NCBI GenBank assembly: GCA_049698695.1
Contig: JBAVYH010000057.1
Span: 69,021 to 133,020, forward strand
Length of the DNA stretch: 64,000 nucleotides
DNA from: Bog-375 sp049698695
GTDB taxonomy: Bacteria > Acidobacteriota > Terriglobia > Bryobacterales > Bryobacteraceae
Direction: 5' to 3'
Shown here: positions 1-9,158 of the stretch, one piece after another
Position numbering within the stretch: position 1 is the stretch's first letter
Layout: every line of letters begins with the position of its first letter
Program-made: the position numbers and the translations under genes
The notes under the pieces: model-generated
Databases searched by the model: none
Told to the model about the DNA's origin: nothing
What the model saw: only the letters and a program-made list of their open reading frames with translations

Positions 1-1607
1 ACCGCTTCCTGCGCGTCCTCTGGCGACATTGGCTGCACGTCGCGGGCGAGTGCGATGGCGCTCAGGCTGAGCTTCCGGGCGTCGAAGGGGCCGATCGCCA
101 GCGGTGTTTCGACCACGCCGAAACTATCCTTGGCCGAGCGGAAGATCAGCTTGAACCGGTAATTGCCCGGTGCGATCTTGAACTGGCGTTCGTAGTGGAG
201 CGGTTGCCGCAGAAAATCGTCGAACTGTTGGCGGCTGCCGAAATCGAATCTCACCGTATCGCTGAACCGCGCGGCCACTTCGTCTCCCAGGTTGTAAGCG
301 AGGCCGAGCACGTCGATCTCGGCATGCAGTTTGCCGTTCACTTCGGCGGTATGGAGAACGGGCGCGGGAATCTCGACCGCCAGATTGACTCGCGCCACGC
401 CGTTGGGCTCATAGAAAAAGGGCACGGATACCAACGCGTCGGCATTACCGGCGTGCGGCGAGGCCGCTAAATTCTCCAACTCTTGCTCCAGCGGGTTGGC
501 GGCGGCCAAGCTCACTTCGCGGACATTGCAATACAGAGTGCGCCCGCGCACTTTCGCGTCGCGCCGGCCGACGGTGACCTTGAGAGCATGGCAGCTTCCT
601 TCCGGCGACTCTTGCGGCACATAGCCAAGCGTGTAGGCTTCGTCCTGCTCGCGGGCGAGCAGTTCGAAAGCGGCCAGAACGTCGTTGCCGCGGTTGAGCT
701 CGCGGCCGCCGGTTGCGTCGGCCAGGTGGAGCGCCCAGCCCGGAGTTCGCGCGCCAGATTGCGATTCGACCGGATAGACCGAAACATCCGCCTTGCGAAA
801 CTCAGCTTCCATCCCAAACGGGTCGCGGCCGGCGTTTCTCGGCGGCGAGGCAATCCCTGGCGTCAGCCCGGATAGCTCAGACGCGCGCGCGCTGGGATCG
901 GCGGAACCCATAACTGGGTCGACGCTGCGGCCTATCCCTTCATTGCCGGAATTCACCCAACGTTCGGCGTCGCTCGGGCGCGGCGGAGCACCAGGCACGA
1001 ACAGGGCCACCACTTTGTGGCCGGGCACGTGGGCGAGGTCCTTCGCCAGTTGGGCGTAGTAGAGCGCCTGAAGATCGCCGTAAGGGTCGGGGACGAAGCC
1101 GCAGCGAAGGAGGCCGGGCAGCGCAGCCAGCGCGTGTTGCAGCTCGCCGACGTCGGCGGTGAATTGCGTGGTGATGGTCATGCAGCCGGAGCTGTAGTAC
1201 GCGATGGACATCAGCCGGTCGGGTCCGGCATTATCCGCGATGAACCTGGCGGCGGGTTCCTGGATCGATTTCAGATCGTCGTTGGACTTGCCATCGAATA
1301 ACAAAAGGAAGTGCTGCTGCGGCGCTCCCGGCGTTGTGGGTCCGGCGTGAGATTGGAATGCGGTGATGGGCTGCTCTTTGCCATCTTCGAAGACGTGGAA
1401 ATCACTCACGGTCAGGCCGGGGATAGCTGCGCCCTTCTTGCCGGTGACGACGGCATCCACCAGCACCAGGCGCGATTCGGATCTGAGCTTCAGGGGCGCC
1501 GTGACGGGAGCGGGTTGACTGGTTTGAGCGAGCAGCGGAGCGCAGAGGGAGAGGAGCAGGACCGCACACATTGGGAGGGAGGCATGCCACGGCTGTGAAG
1601 CTCTCAT
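1..1607 (-). CDS. VWFA-related secreted protein, partial (C-terminus beyond window)
   Basis: The frame is open from an ATG at 1607 to the window edge, giving 535 codons without a stop, so the gene is incomplete at its C-terminus. The N-terminus has a hydrophobic export signal ending LLLSLCAPLLAQ. The sequence then follows the acidobacterial VWFA-related pattern: a short strand LRSESRLVLVDAVVTGKKG, then the signature DFHVFEDGKEQPI, then a von Willebrand A-like fold around LLLFDGKSNDD. The metal-site motif is not a canonical DxSxS, so metal binding is doubtful. The start codon overlaps the stop of the upstream VWFA gene by 4 bases (ATGA), so the two are probably translationally coupled in one operon. 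The role is unknown; family members are predicted to be extracytoplasmic binding proteins. Confidence 0.85.
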   Translation of the reverse strand, partial: MRASQPWHASLPMCAVLLLSLCAPLLAQTSQPAPVTAPLKLRSESRLVLVDAVVTGKKGAAIPGLTVSDFHVFEDGKEQPITAFQSHAGPTTPGAPQQHFLLLFDGKSNDDLKSIQEPAARFIADNAGPDRLMSIAYYSSGCMTITTQFTADVGELQHALAALPGLLRCGFVPDPYGDLQALYYAQLAKDLAHVPGHKVVALFVPGAPPRPSDAERWVNSGNEGIGRSVDPVMGSADPSARASELSGLTPGIASPPRNAGRDPFGMEAEFRKADVSVYPVESQSGARTPGWALHLADATGGRELNRGNDVLAAFELLAREQDEAYTLGYVPQESPEGSCHALKVTVGRRDAKVRGRTLYCNVREVSLAAANPLEQELENLAASPHAGNADALVSVPFFYEPNGVARVNLAVEIPAPVLHTAEVNGKLHAEIDVLGLAYNLGDEVAARFSDTVRFDFGSRQQFDDFLRQPLHYERQFKIAPGNYRFKLIFRSAKDSFGVVETPLAIGPFDARKLSLSAIALARDVQPMSPEDAQEA

Positions 1608-3274
1608 GGGATCTCCACCGTGCCGTTGGCGGTGGCCATTTGCCGGCCTTCGGAGTCGCGCACGACGATGCGAATCATGTAGGGGCCGCTCTTGACATCG
1701 AAATCGCTGGTGACGATGACGCCGCGGGTAAGCCGCTGCTCGAGATTCTCGTCCTTCAGGCGAAGCTCCACCACCTTCTGCGTTCCTTTGAGGTAGTTGC
1801 CGTTGCCATCGAAGAGCGCACACACCAGGGTTACGTCGTCGCGGCTCCGGTCGTCCTGCTTGCGCAAAGGAAGCTGGCGGATATCGAGGTGAGCGGTGAC
1901 GGTCAGGCTGGCATCGTCGGCTGTGGTCTTGAAGAATTCGGTGTGAATGTCGATGGGCAGGTCACGCAGCTCATCGCGGGAAAATACCGCCTCGCCGATT
2001 TCCCTCGAAGCCGTGGCCGCGGCGTTCTCTTCATGGGACGGCGCCCAGTAACCCTTGCGCGCCTGCACGGTCAAACCCTTGCCGTTGGCGAGCGTCACTT
2101 TGATCTCGTGGAACTTTCCGTCTGGCTTGAGGTCCTTCGGATAGAACCCCAGATAATAGACGTAATCGGGCGGGTTGGCCAGGCGGTTGAATTCGCCCTG
2201 GAAATCGTTCTGGCTGAGGGCGGCGCCGCCGGTGCCATATGCCAGATCGTCCAGAATCAGCCCCTGGTCTCTCCTCTCGTCAGACTCAGCCTTTTCGATC
2301 ATTATCTGGACTGGTCCCACCAAATGGCAGCCGGGAGTATCGCGATCCGGGTTTATATCGCCGGCCGTGGCGTAAACGCCGCGCGCATCGAGGGTGTTGA
2401 TGACGACGCCGGAGCGCGTGGCGCGGTCGATGGACTCGCTGAGTTCGACCTGCAGGTCGTCGGGGATGTACATGCCGGGCGACACGAGAATCATAACCCG
2501 ATCGCCGGGCATGGAGCCGAGCAATCGCACGATGTTGTTCAGGGTGCGGAAGGCGTACAGCAAATCGCCCCTGCCCTCACTGGCGGCTCCGCGGAGAGCG
2601 AACTCGGCGATGGCGGCTGCATGGGGCGGGTTCTTGTAGCAATCGTTGACAACCTCAGTCTCCAAATCGATCATCCATTTGTCGGCCCAGTAGAACTTGG
2701 TGGGGGGTATGTACACGCGAGGCATCGCGGGCATGACCTTCATCAGCGCCTCGCGGAATTTCGCCGGGTCATCTGTGAATTCGAGCGATAGTTTGCCGGA
2801 GAGCGTGAGTAAAGCGATGCGCTCCTGCGGGGGTATTCCGTGCTCAATGTACTTCAGCGCAGCCACGCGCGCGTACATGAGGTCTTCGAGCTTGAGATGA
2901 ACATCATCGAAGACAAAGGCCACGAAGCGGGTGGGAACAATGCGCGCGAGGTTGGCTGCGGGGGGCTCGGTAGGGGCATTCGATTCGGGCACAGCGGGCC
3001 GGACATGCCCGGCCCCTACGGGCATTGGCTGCGCGGCGCTGCCCTCGATGGCAAACTGCGAAATGTACTGCGGCTTGCCGCGGTCCGTGAGTTGAAAGTC
3101 CTCTTTATGAAAGCTGCCGAGTGTATGGCCTTGTTTGTCGCGGACCACCACGGGAACGCGCACCAGGTTGACGCTCGATTGAAAGGTGGGCGTCTCTTCG
3201 CGAGTGGTTACCTCGCCGGTTTGGGTTTGAGCAGTCAACGCGGCGGTGAGAAGAAACAAGGACCAAAAGCGCAC
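1604..3274 (-). CDS. VWFA-related secreted protein
   Basis: The product is 556 residues. A signal peptide (MRFWSLFLLTAALTAQ) is followed by VNLVRVPVVVRDKQGH and the family signature DFQLTDRGKPQYISQF. A VWA-like domain starts near VAFVFDDVHLKLEDL, and a MILVSPGMYIP strand lies further on. The C-terminal third is a beta-rich segment with YYLGFYPKDLKPDGKFHEI, a motif typical of this acidobacterial family. The classic metal-binding DxSxS is absent (FDDVHL instead). It is the first gene of a two-gene operon with the partial VWFA gene downstream, overlapping by 4 bases. A short palindromic repeat (2968-3017) appears to have been inserted in frame in the linker between the signature and the VWA domain, around residues 85-105. 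Function is not known. Confidence 0.88.
   Translation of the reverse strand: MRFWSLFLLTAALTAQTQTGEVTTREETPTFQSSVNLVRVPVVVRDKQGHTLGSFHKEDFQLTDRGKPQYISQFAIEGSAAQPMPVGAGHVRPAVPESNAPTEPPAANLARIVPTRFVAFVFDDVHLKLEDLMYARVAALKYIEHGIPPQERIALLTLSGKLSLEFTDDPAKFREALMKVMPAMPRVYIPPTKFYWADKWMIDLETEVVNDCYKNPPHAAAIAEFALRGAASEGRGDLLYAFRTLNNIVRLLGSMPGDRVMILVSPGMYIPDDLQVELSESIDRATRSGVVINTLDARGVYATAGDINPDRDTPGCHLVGPVQIMIEKAESDERRDQGLILDDLAYGTGGAALSQNDFQGEFNRLANPPDYVYYLGFYPKDLKPDGKFHEIKVTLANGKGLTVQARKGYWAPSHEENAAATASREIGEAVFSRDELRDLPIDIHTEFFKTTADDASLTVTAHLDIRQLPLRKQDDRSRDDVTLVCALFDGNGNYLKGTQKVVELRLKDENLEQRLTRGVIVTSDFDVKSGPYMIRIVVRDSEGRQMATANGTVEIP
2968..3017. repeat. Palindromic dispersed element inside a coding sequence
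   Basis: GTAGGGGC at 2968-2975 pairs with GCCCCTAC at 3010-3017, and GGGCCGGACATGCCCGGCCC lies between them. The same type of element (GTAG...CCGGGCATGCCCGG...CTAC) recurs at 63233-63263 over the rnpA start. Here it is read through in frame by the VWFA gene. Confidence 0.6.
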
Positions 3275-3466
3275 GATACTCTCCTTCCGCGAGAGACCCG
3301 GAGGCGCGGATTCTCAGAGCGGACGCGGCGCCTTCGTCCCACTGGTTCGAATTATAGCCTTCTCGCCCCGCCGCTTGGAGCGGGAGCTGGTAGCTCAAAA
3401 TGGCCAGGAGTCAGGGCGAAGCGTCTGCCTGAATGCGGTGCCAAGTGCTCCTGCTAGAGTAAGAGT

Positions 3467-4239
3467 TTGACCTCAATCTGGTTCCAATCGGGACTTGTGC
3501 CACCGGCGTTGGCGGCGTTGGTGGGCTGCGGCGGCGCTGTAGTGGGAATCTGGCTGACGGGCATGCGTAGCCGGATAGCCGCCATGGTGCCGTTCAGCGC
3601 CGGGGTGCTGATCGGCGTAGCGCTGTTCGGCCTGTTACCGGAATTGGCCGAGGATTCCAGTTGGCTTCTGGCGCTGGCGTTGTGCGTCACCGGCTACGGC
3701 CTGTTGCTGCTCATCAACCGCTACGCCTACCCGATCTGCCCCACCTGCGCGCACGACCACGATCACGAGGCCTGCGGCACCGAATTGCACGGCTTTGCCG
3801 CGCCGCTGATCGCCGCCGCGGCGCTGCATAGCTTTTTTGACGGCTGGAGCGTGGCGGTGGTGCAGCACGCGGCGCCGCTCGGTCTGCGCGTCGCGGTGCC
3901 GATCGCAATCGCCTTGCACAAGGTGCCCGAGGGCATCGCTTTGGGCGGCGTGATGCGGGCGGCGGTGCCATCGCGCGCCACGGCGCTCTCTGGTGCCTGC
4001 TGGCGGAAGGCTCGACGCTGGCCGGCGGCGTGCTGGCACTGGCGCTGGCGCCCAATCTGGGCAGCATGTGGACCATCTATCCGCTGGGCCTTACCGCAGG
4101 CTGGCTGGTTTATCTGGGCTATCACGCGGTGCACGAAGAGTGGATGCGTAGAGGCGGCGCCCGGGCGTCTGCTTCCGCGCTGGCCGGCGGAGCCGCGGCC
4201 GCGCTCATCCAGCGCGGGGCCGAAGCGCTGCTGCGGTAA
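3467..4239 (+). pseudogene. ZIP-family divalent metal transporter, frameshifted
   Basis: The first part reads as a ZIP (COG0428-like) membrane protein from a TTG at 3467: hydrophobic helices, a His-rich loop (CAHDHDHEACG), the helix-4 motif LHSFFDGWSVA and the helix-5 motif HKVPEGIALGGV, both with expected metal ligands. After ATAL near 3985 the frame is lost, and the expected C-terminus (WCLLAEGSTLAGGVLALALA, then GLTAGWLVYLGYHAVHEE) continues in another frame to a stop at 4239. Removing one CT from the CTCTCT tract at about 3986-3991 restores a single protein of about 256 residues. This is either a real inactivating slip or a sequence error. Left as it stands, translation runs on to 4489 in the wrong frame. 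ZIP proteins normally import Zn, Mn or Fe into the cytoplasm. Confidence 0.8.
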
Positions 4240-4267
4240 GGCGAGGGGATGGAATCGTTGCCGGCAA

Positions 4268-4292
4268 CCGCTCCCTCACGGTCGCGGCTCGG
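4268..4292. repeat. Dispersed intergenic repeat, family A
   Basis: It contains GCTCCCTCACGGTCGCGGCT. Near-identical copies occur at 18948-18972 and 29049-29073, all between genes. It lies between the ZIP transporter and the hydrolase that converges on it. Confidence 0.75.
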
Positions 4293-4316
4293 TTAGGGCG
4301 TCTGCCCCACGTGCGG

Positions 4317-5261
4317 TTACTGTTCGCGAATCCAATCCAGGATGGCTGCGTCGAGCCAGAATCGGCGCTCGCCACCCGCCAGGAAGCCGAGGTGGCCGCC
4401 GTGCTCGGTCAGGACGATCTGGATGCGTGGATTGCCGCGCACCGCGGGATGCTCCAGGATCCGCCACGGGACAAACGTGTCGTCCTTAGCCTGAATCAGC
4501 AGCGTGGGCACGCGAATCCGGTCCACATAGCCGATCGCCGATTGGGTGCGATAGTAATTGTCCGCCGTGCCCAAGCCAAACGATGGGGCGGTGATCCGGT
4601 CGTCGATCGCGATGATCGAATTCAGACCGGCGAGATCGGCCGCCTGGTAGCGGCCCGTCGAGAGCAGGCGGCGGCGCATCTTACGAACGAAACGGCGATG
4701 GTACAGGCGGTTGTCGGGAGCGGCGATGCGCCGCGCGCAGGCGCCCAGGTCGAGCGGCACCGACACGCCGCAGACGCCGTGCATGAGGTCCGCGGCCGAA
4801 TCGCCGAGTTCTCCGGCCAGCTTCAGCGCCACGTTTCCGCCCAGCGAGAAGCCAACCACGAAGGCCGGGGAGCGGCCTTCCTGGCGGAAGACGCGCAGCA
4901 CCGCGGCCAGATCGCTGGTCAATCCGGCGTGGTACAGGGTACGCGAAAGGCGCTCGGTGCCGCCGCAGGTGCGCATGTGGAACCGGTGCACGGCGAAGCC
5001 CGCTCGAAGCGCGGCGGCGGCCAGGCTTTCGATGTAGCCGGCCTCGCCCGAGCCCTCCAGGCCGTGCACCATCACGATCTCATCCGCCGCCGCCGACGGA
5101 CGCTGCGATTCTACCAGCACACCAATGCCCGGTTCGGCTTCGACTATGCGCCGCTCGATTGGCTGCAGTGCCCGCGGCCGCTTCCAGTAGTGTGAAGCGA
5201 TGGTCTGCAGGTGCGGGTTGTGGAACAGGGGATGGAAGGGGATCATTGGGGCCGCGGCCAT
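4317..5261 (-). CDS. YheT-like alpha/beta hydrolase
   Basis: The 314-residue protein begins with the COG0429 signature FHPLFHNPHLQTIASHYWKR. The alpha/beta-hydrolase core follows: oxyanion region MVHGLEGSGEAGYI, nucleophile elbow GFSLGGN (Ser), acid LIQAKDDTFVP (Asp) and catalytic His in LTEHGGHLGF. This family comprises cytoplasmic or peripheral carboxylesterase-like enzymes whose natural substrate is mostly unknown (E. coli YheT and relatives of eukaryotic ABHD1/3). No signal peptide is visible. The MDR dehydrogenase lies just upstream on the same strand, 35 bases away, so the genes may be cotranscribed, but no functional link is evident. Confidence 0.88.
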   Translation of the reverse strand: MAAAPMIPFHPLFHNPHLQTIASHYWKRPRALQPIERRIVEAEPGIGVLVESQRPSAAADEIVMVHGLEGSGEAGYIESLAAAALRAGFAVHRFHMRTCGGTERLSRTLYHAGLTSDLAAVLRVFRQEGRSPAFVVGFSLGGNVALKLAGELGDSAADLMHGVCGVSVPLDLGACARRIAAPDNRLYHRRFVRKMRRRLLSTGRYQAADLAGLNSIIAIDDRITAPSFGLGTADNYYRTQSAIGYVDRIRVPTLLIQAKDDTFVPWRILEHPAVRGNPRIQIVLTEHGGHLGFLAGGERRFWLDAAILDWIREQ

Positions 5262-5296
5262 ACAACTCTACCACCTTGTTGATCGGGCAACCGCGG

Positions 5297-6310
5297 TCAG
5301 TCGTGGCTGATCACGATTTTCCCGAAGTGCCCGGCCGTCTTCATGTAGCGAAATGCATCCGGCGCTTCGGCAAACGGAAAGATGCGATCGATTACGGGAC
5401 GGAGCCGATGGAGAGCGATGGCGCGATTCATGGCTTCGAACATTTCGCGCGAGCCGACGTAGATCCCTTGCAGGCGCGCGGCCTTCATCATCAGGGGACG
5501 GGGATCCACCGCGGCGCCCGGCTCCGAGAGCACGCCGATGAGGCTGATGCGCCCGCCAAAGCGGACCGCGCGGAAGGATTGCGGCAGGGTTCCGGCGCCG
5601 CCCACCTCGACAACGTGATCCACGCCGGCGCCGCCGGTAAGTTCCAGCACGCGGCGGCCCCAGTCCGGCGTCTGGCGGTAATTGATGCCATCGGAAGCGC
5701 CGAGCGCCATCGCCCGGGCGAGCTTGTCGTCGCTGCTCGAGGTGACGATGACACGGGCCCCGTGCAGGCGCGCGAACTGCAGCGCAAAAACAGAGACGCC
5801 GCCGGTGCCCAGCACCAGCACGGAATCGCCGGCCCGGATGCCGCCTTCCGTCACCAGCGCATGCCAGGCGGTGACAGCGGCGCAGGGCAGGGTAGCGGCC
5901 TCCGCGTAAGAGAGGTGCTCGGGAATCGGAACCAGGCCATCTTGATCCAGCACGACAAACTCCGCCAACATGCCATCGATGGCGCCACCCAGCGCGGACC
6001 TGCTCTCATCTTCGATGAAGGCGCCGGCGAGCCAGGTTTGCATGAAGATGGCGGCCACCCTCGCGCCCGGCTTCACCCGCGTGACGTGCGGACCTACATC
6101 GACCACCTCGCCGGCGCCATCGGAGAGTGGGATCAGCGGGATTTTCACGTGGCGGCCATAGCCGCCGCCCGCCACCACCAGATCGCGGTAATTCAGGGAG
6201 CTCGCCCGCACCCGGACCAGCGCCTGCCCGGGGCCGGGCTTCGGTTGCGGACGTTCGACCAGCTTGAGGGTGTCAAGCGAGAATCGATCTTCAAAAGCAA
6301 ACGCCCGCAT
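5297..6310 (-). CDS. Medium-chain NAD(P)-dependent alcohol dehydrogenase / quinone oxidoreductase-like
   Basis: The 337-residue protein has both MDR domains. The N-terminal GroES-like domain includes SSLNYRDLVV and PLIPLSDGAGEVVDVGPHV. The Rossmann fold carries LVLGTGGVSVFALQFARLHG and TSSSDDKLARA. The typical catalytic zinc ligands (GHE and CxxC structural loop) are not obvious, which points to the zinc-free quinone-reductase side of the family. It likely reduces or oxidises small carbonyl or alcohol compounds in the cytoplasm with NAD(P)H; the substrate cannot be read from sequence. The start at 6310 is the natural MRAFAFED. The SurA-like gene ends 12 bases upstream, suggesting an operon of three genes on this strand. 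Confidence 0.88.
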   Translation of the reverse strand: MRAFAFEDRFSLDTLKLVERPQPKPGPGQALVRVRASSLNYRDLVVAGGGYGRHVKIPLIPLSDGAGEVVDVGPHVTRVKPGARVAAIFMQTWLAGAFIEDESRSALGGAIDGMLAEFVVLDQDGLVPIPEHLSYAEAATLPCAAVTAWHALVTEGGIRAGDSVLVLGTGGVSVFALQFARLHGARVIVTSSSDDKLARAMALGASDGINYRQTPDWGRRVLELTGGAGVDHVVEVGGAGTLPQSFRAVRFGGRISLIGVLSEPGAAVDPRPLMMKAARLQGIYVGSREMFEAMNRAIALHRLRPVIDRIFPFAEAPDAFRYMKTAGHFGKIVISHD

Positions 6311-6321
6311 GGCGTGGTTCG

Positions 6322-7350
6322 CTACTGACTCTGTCCGGTGTTCTGCACGATGCTGCGCGCCAGGTAGTTCTCGATCTTCGAGGAGTTGCGCGCCACCTCG
6401 TAATAGGCCGCCTTGAGCAACTGATCCTTGGCGTTGCGCAGATTCTCGCGAATGCTCTGCTGCACATTCGGGTCGTTGAGCTCGCGCTGGCCGGCGGTTT
6501 CCTTGGAAATCATCTTGAGAATGCGATAACCGTCCGGGGAGGGAATGATGGGCGAGATCTGGTTGGGCTGCATCGTCAAGATCAGCTTGCGGAGCTCGGG
6601 CGAAGAATTGGCCAGCGCCGATTCGGGGATGAATCCGCGGTCGCCGCCATTCGGTGCCGAGTCCGCGTCTTCGGAGTAGTTCTGCGCCAACTGGGCGAAA
6701 TCGGCGCCTTGCTTGAGCTGCGCTTCCAGGTTCTGGATTTTGGCCCTGGCTTCGGCCTCGTTGTGGGCTTTGCTGTTCCGCAGGTTGCGTACCGGCGTGT
6801 TGGGATCGGGCGTGACCAGAATTTGCGCCAGGTGGACCTGCGGCTCAGCCAGGTTGAAACTGGCTTTGTTGGCGTTGTAAAAACTCGCCACATCGGCATC
6901 GGTGATGTTGACCTGCGAGGTGATCTCCTTGTTCACGAGTTTTTCGACCGTCAGCCGCTGGCGAATCTGCGCCCGCAGATCGCCGATGGTCATGTGCCGG
7001 TCGGCGAGCTGGCGCTCGAATCCCTCCTTGGTGAAGGGAGCCTTCATCTTGTTGATCTCGGTATCCACGTCGGCATCCACTGCGGTGAGGCCCAGCTTTT
7101 CGGCGCGCTGCAGAAGGATCTCATTGGTGATCAGGCTGCTCAGCAGGTCGAGCTTCTGCGACATCACCAAGTCTCGATTGACGGCTTCCGGTTGCTGCGG
7201 GTACTGCGTCTGGTAAGTCTTTTCGAGCTCCATGTAGGTGATGGGGTGACCGTTCACCACTGCGGCAACATTGGCGGGCGGCGCGTGTTTGCACGCAACC
7301 TGAAACAGAGCGCACCCCGCCGCCAGGAGCAAAAGCGGATATGGCTTCAT
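6322..7350 (-). CDS. SurA/PrsA-type peptidyl-prolyl cis-trans isomerase lipoprotein
   Basis: The 342-residue protein has a lipoprotein-like leader, LLLLAAGCALFQVACKH, with a possible lipobox Cys at LFQVAC. A SurA-N chaperone region follows (VAAVVNGHPITYMELEKTY and LITNEILLQRAEKLGL). A parvulin (PPIC) domain includes VHLAQILV, FAQLAQNYSEDADSAPNGG, DRGFIPES and SPIIPSPDGYRILKM, with an inserted helix of about 20 residues rich in Ala/Glu. The protein probably helps fold exported or outer-membrane proteins in the periplasm. It is the first gene of the minus-strand group reaching 4317 and is divergent from the transglycosylase gene at 7451. Confidence 0.9.
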   Translation of the reverse strand: MKPYPLLLLAAGCALFQVACKHAPPANVAAVVNGHPITYMELEKTYQTQYPQQPEAVNRDLVMSQKLDLLSSLITNEILLQRAEKLGLTAVDADVDTEINKMKAPFTKEGFERQLADRHMTIGDLRAQIRQRLTVEKLVNKEITSQVNITDADVASFYNANKASFNLAEPQVHLAQILVTPDPNTPVRNLRNSKAHNEAEARAKIQNLEAQLKQGADFAQLAQNYSEDADSAPNGGDRGFIPESALANSSPELRKLILTMQPNQISPIIPSPDGYRILKMISKETAGQRELNDPNVQQSIRENLRNAKDQLLKAAYYEVARNSSKIENYLARSIVQNTGQSQ

Positions 7351-7450
7351 GGCGAATCCTCATTGTACCCACACTTCATCGCACCCGGCCTGCCAGTCTG
7401 GCTGAGCCGGCGCATGCATTTCGCCGTCCCGGACTACACTGGAGGAAGTA

Positions 7451-8914
7451 ATGAAATTCGCTGTCTCCTCTCTTTTTTGCCTGGCCTCGCTTTTGCAGGC
7501 CGGCGCCTCCAGCTACTTTGCCCCTGAGCACCGGCTTACCGGGATCGGCGTGGATCGCGAAGGCATTTCCGGCGACGTGCTGGCCGCGCGCACACGGCTG
7601 ATGGTGGAATCGCAGACGTTCATCATCATGCGGGAGCCCAAGGCGGTGGCCGGGGCGAAGCGCGTGACCACCGATCCCAAGCTGCAGGCCGCGTTTCGCA
7701 CTGCAGCCGCAGCCAGCGGCTTCCCGCAGGATTTGCTGGAGGCGATTGCTTACTTGGAGAGCTGGGGCGAGGTCGGCGCGGAAAGCTGGGCGGGCAGTCC
7801 CAGGGGGATCATGCAGATCTCTCTCGATACCGCGCGGACAATGGGACTCAAAGTGGGCCACGTCACCCGCTACCGCACGGTCAGCCTGAAGGTGCGCGTC
7901 AAAAGCGCCCGCGGTAAGGTGCGGTACCAGACCGTCAAGCGCCGCACGCCCTACACGGTGATTGTGCGCGACGAGCGCTTGATTCCGCAACGCGCCATTC
8001 ACGCCGCGGCCGTCTACCTGGCGGGGATGGAGCGGACGTTCGGCGGGCGGGACTGGGCCATCTTCGCTTACCACTGCGGCCAGGGATGCGTGGCGGAGAT
8101 GCAGGAACTGACGCGCCGCGCGCACGGCATTCCCAAGGACCAGATCACAGTGCCGCGTATGTACTTTTCCTCCAGCCCGGCGTGGAACCGGGAGCTCTAC
8201 CTTGCCATCCAGCAGCAGATGCAGCGCGACTACTCGCCGACTTATTACTTTCGGATCTTATGCGCGGCTCAACTGCTGGCCCTGTACCGCTCCGACCCGG
8301 CGGCCTTCGCCGCGCTGGCCGCCGACAACAGGAGCGAGTTCAACCCCAACGGCCGGGCCCCGCACCGCCTTTCGGTGTGGCTGAAGCGCGAGGACCTGAT
8401 CTTCCATTCAGGCGAAGACATCCGCGAGGACAACGGGAAGCTGCTGGCCAGGGCGATCGACCGGCCCGAATTCTTCGGTTACGCTTTGCATATTCCCGAC
8501 GCCTCGCCCGACAACCGGGAGGAACTTGCCGCGGCGTCCCCCGCCGCGCTCGGCGCCTTGACCTACATTGCCTTCGAGACGCGGCGCCTGTTCGAGGCGA
8601 TGGATCCTAAGCAGGAAAGGTTTCAGCCTTTGCCGGTGACGGCACTGGTGGAACCCGAGGACCTGACACAATTGCAGGACCGGCGCGACGAGGCGGCCCA
8701 CAGCTCCGGGCAGGTCTTCGATATCGATTATTCGGGCTTACCGCCGGTGGAACTGGAATGCCTGCGCTTCATCCTCGATGACCTGGGTGACGACGGTTAC
8801 CTCGGTTTTGTGGAAGAAGGCCGCGACAACCTCCACATCGGCTGTTCGCCCAGCGCGCGCGATTTCTTCACTGCCGTGTACCAGGAAGCCGTGAATTCGG
8901 CTGCCACGCGGTAG
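7451..8914 (+). CDS. Secreted lytic-transglycosylase-like protein
   Basis: The 487-residue product has a signal peptide (MKFAVSSLFCLASLLQAGAS). A lysozyme/SLT-like core starts near residue 75: FPQDLLEAIAYLESWGE, where the Glu is the expected catalytic position, then SPRGIMQISLDTARTMGL. A basic beta-hairpin-like insertion rich in Arg/Lys/Val (about residues 140-175) interrupts the domain, after which RAIHAAAVYLAGMERTFGG and WAIFAYHCGQGC complete it. The C-terminal half matches nothing I recognise. It probably cleaves or binds peptidoglycan in the periplasm. An SD-like GGAGG lies at 7441-7445 just before the ATG. The long intervening insertion makes activity less certain than the fold. Confidence 0.75.
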   Translation: MKFAVSSLFCLASLLQAGASSYFAPEHRLTGIGVDREGISGDVLAARTRLMVESQTFIIMREPKAVAGAKRVTTDPKLQAAFRTAAAASGFPQDLLEAIAYLESWGEVGAESWAGSPRGIMQISLDTARTMGLKVGHVTRYRTVSLKVRVKSARGKVRYQTVKRRTPYTVIVRDERLIPQRAIHAAAVYLAGMERTFGGRDWAIFAYHCGQGCVAEMQELTRRAHGIPKDQITVPRMYFSSSPAWNRELYLAIQQQMQRDYSPTYYFRILCAAQLLALYRSDPAAFAALAADNRSEFNPNGRAPHRLSVWLKREDLIFHSGEDIREDNGKLLARAIDRPEFFGYALHIPDASPDNREELAAASPAALGALTYIAFETRRLFEAMDPKQERFQPLPVTALVEPEDLTQLQDRRDEAAHSSGQVFDIDYSGLPPVELECLRFILDDLGDDGYLGFVEEGRDNLHIGCSPSARDFFTAVYQEAVNSAATR

Positions 8915-9158
8915 GCTGTGGCGCGCACGCCCGGCTCGGCCATCGCGAGCTTGTTCCGCGGGCCGTTCCCTTCTGCGAGCTAGCGACGATACAGCCAGAG
9001 GCAGCGCCGCCGGCCACGGGGAGATACCGGCTCGCAAGTCGACCTTGCGGGCAGCCGCGGCTTGGTTCGATGCCAAGGGACCCGCGGCACTGAACGTTTT
9101 CGTGGCCTGCCAGCCGTGATGACTCCATCACCATCCTGAAGGACAAGCGGATCATCGT

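Noticed and set aside
3986..3991. CTCTCT in the ZIP gene as a phase-variation tract
   Set aside because: Three repeats are too few for frequent slippage; a single mutation or read error is more likely.
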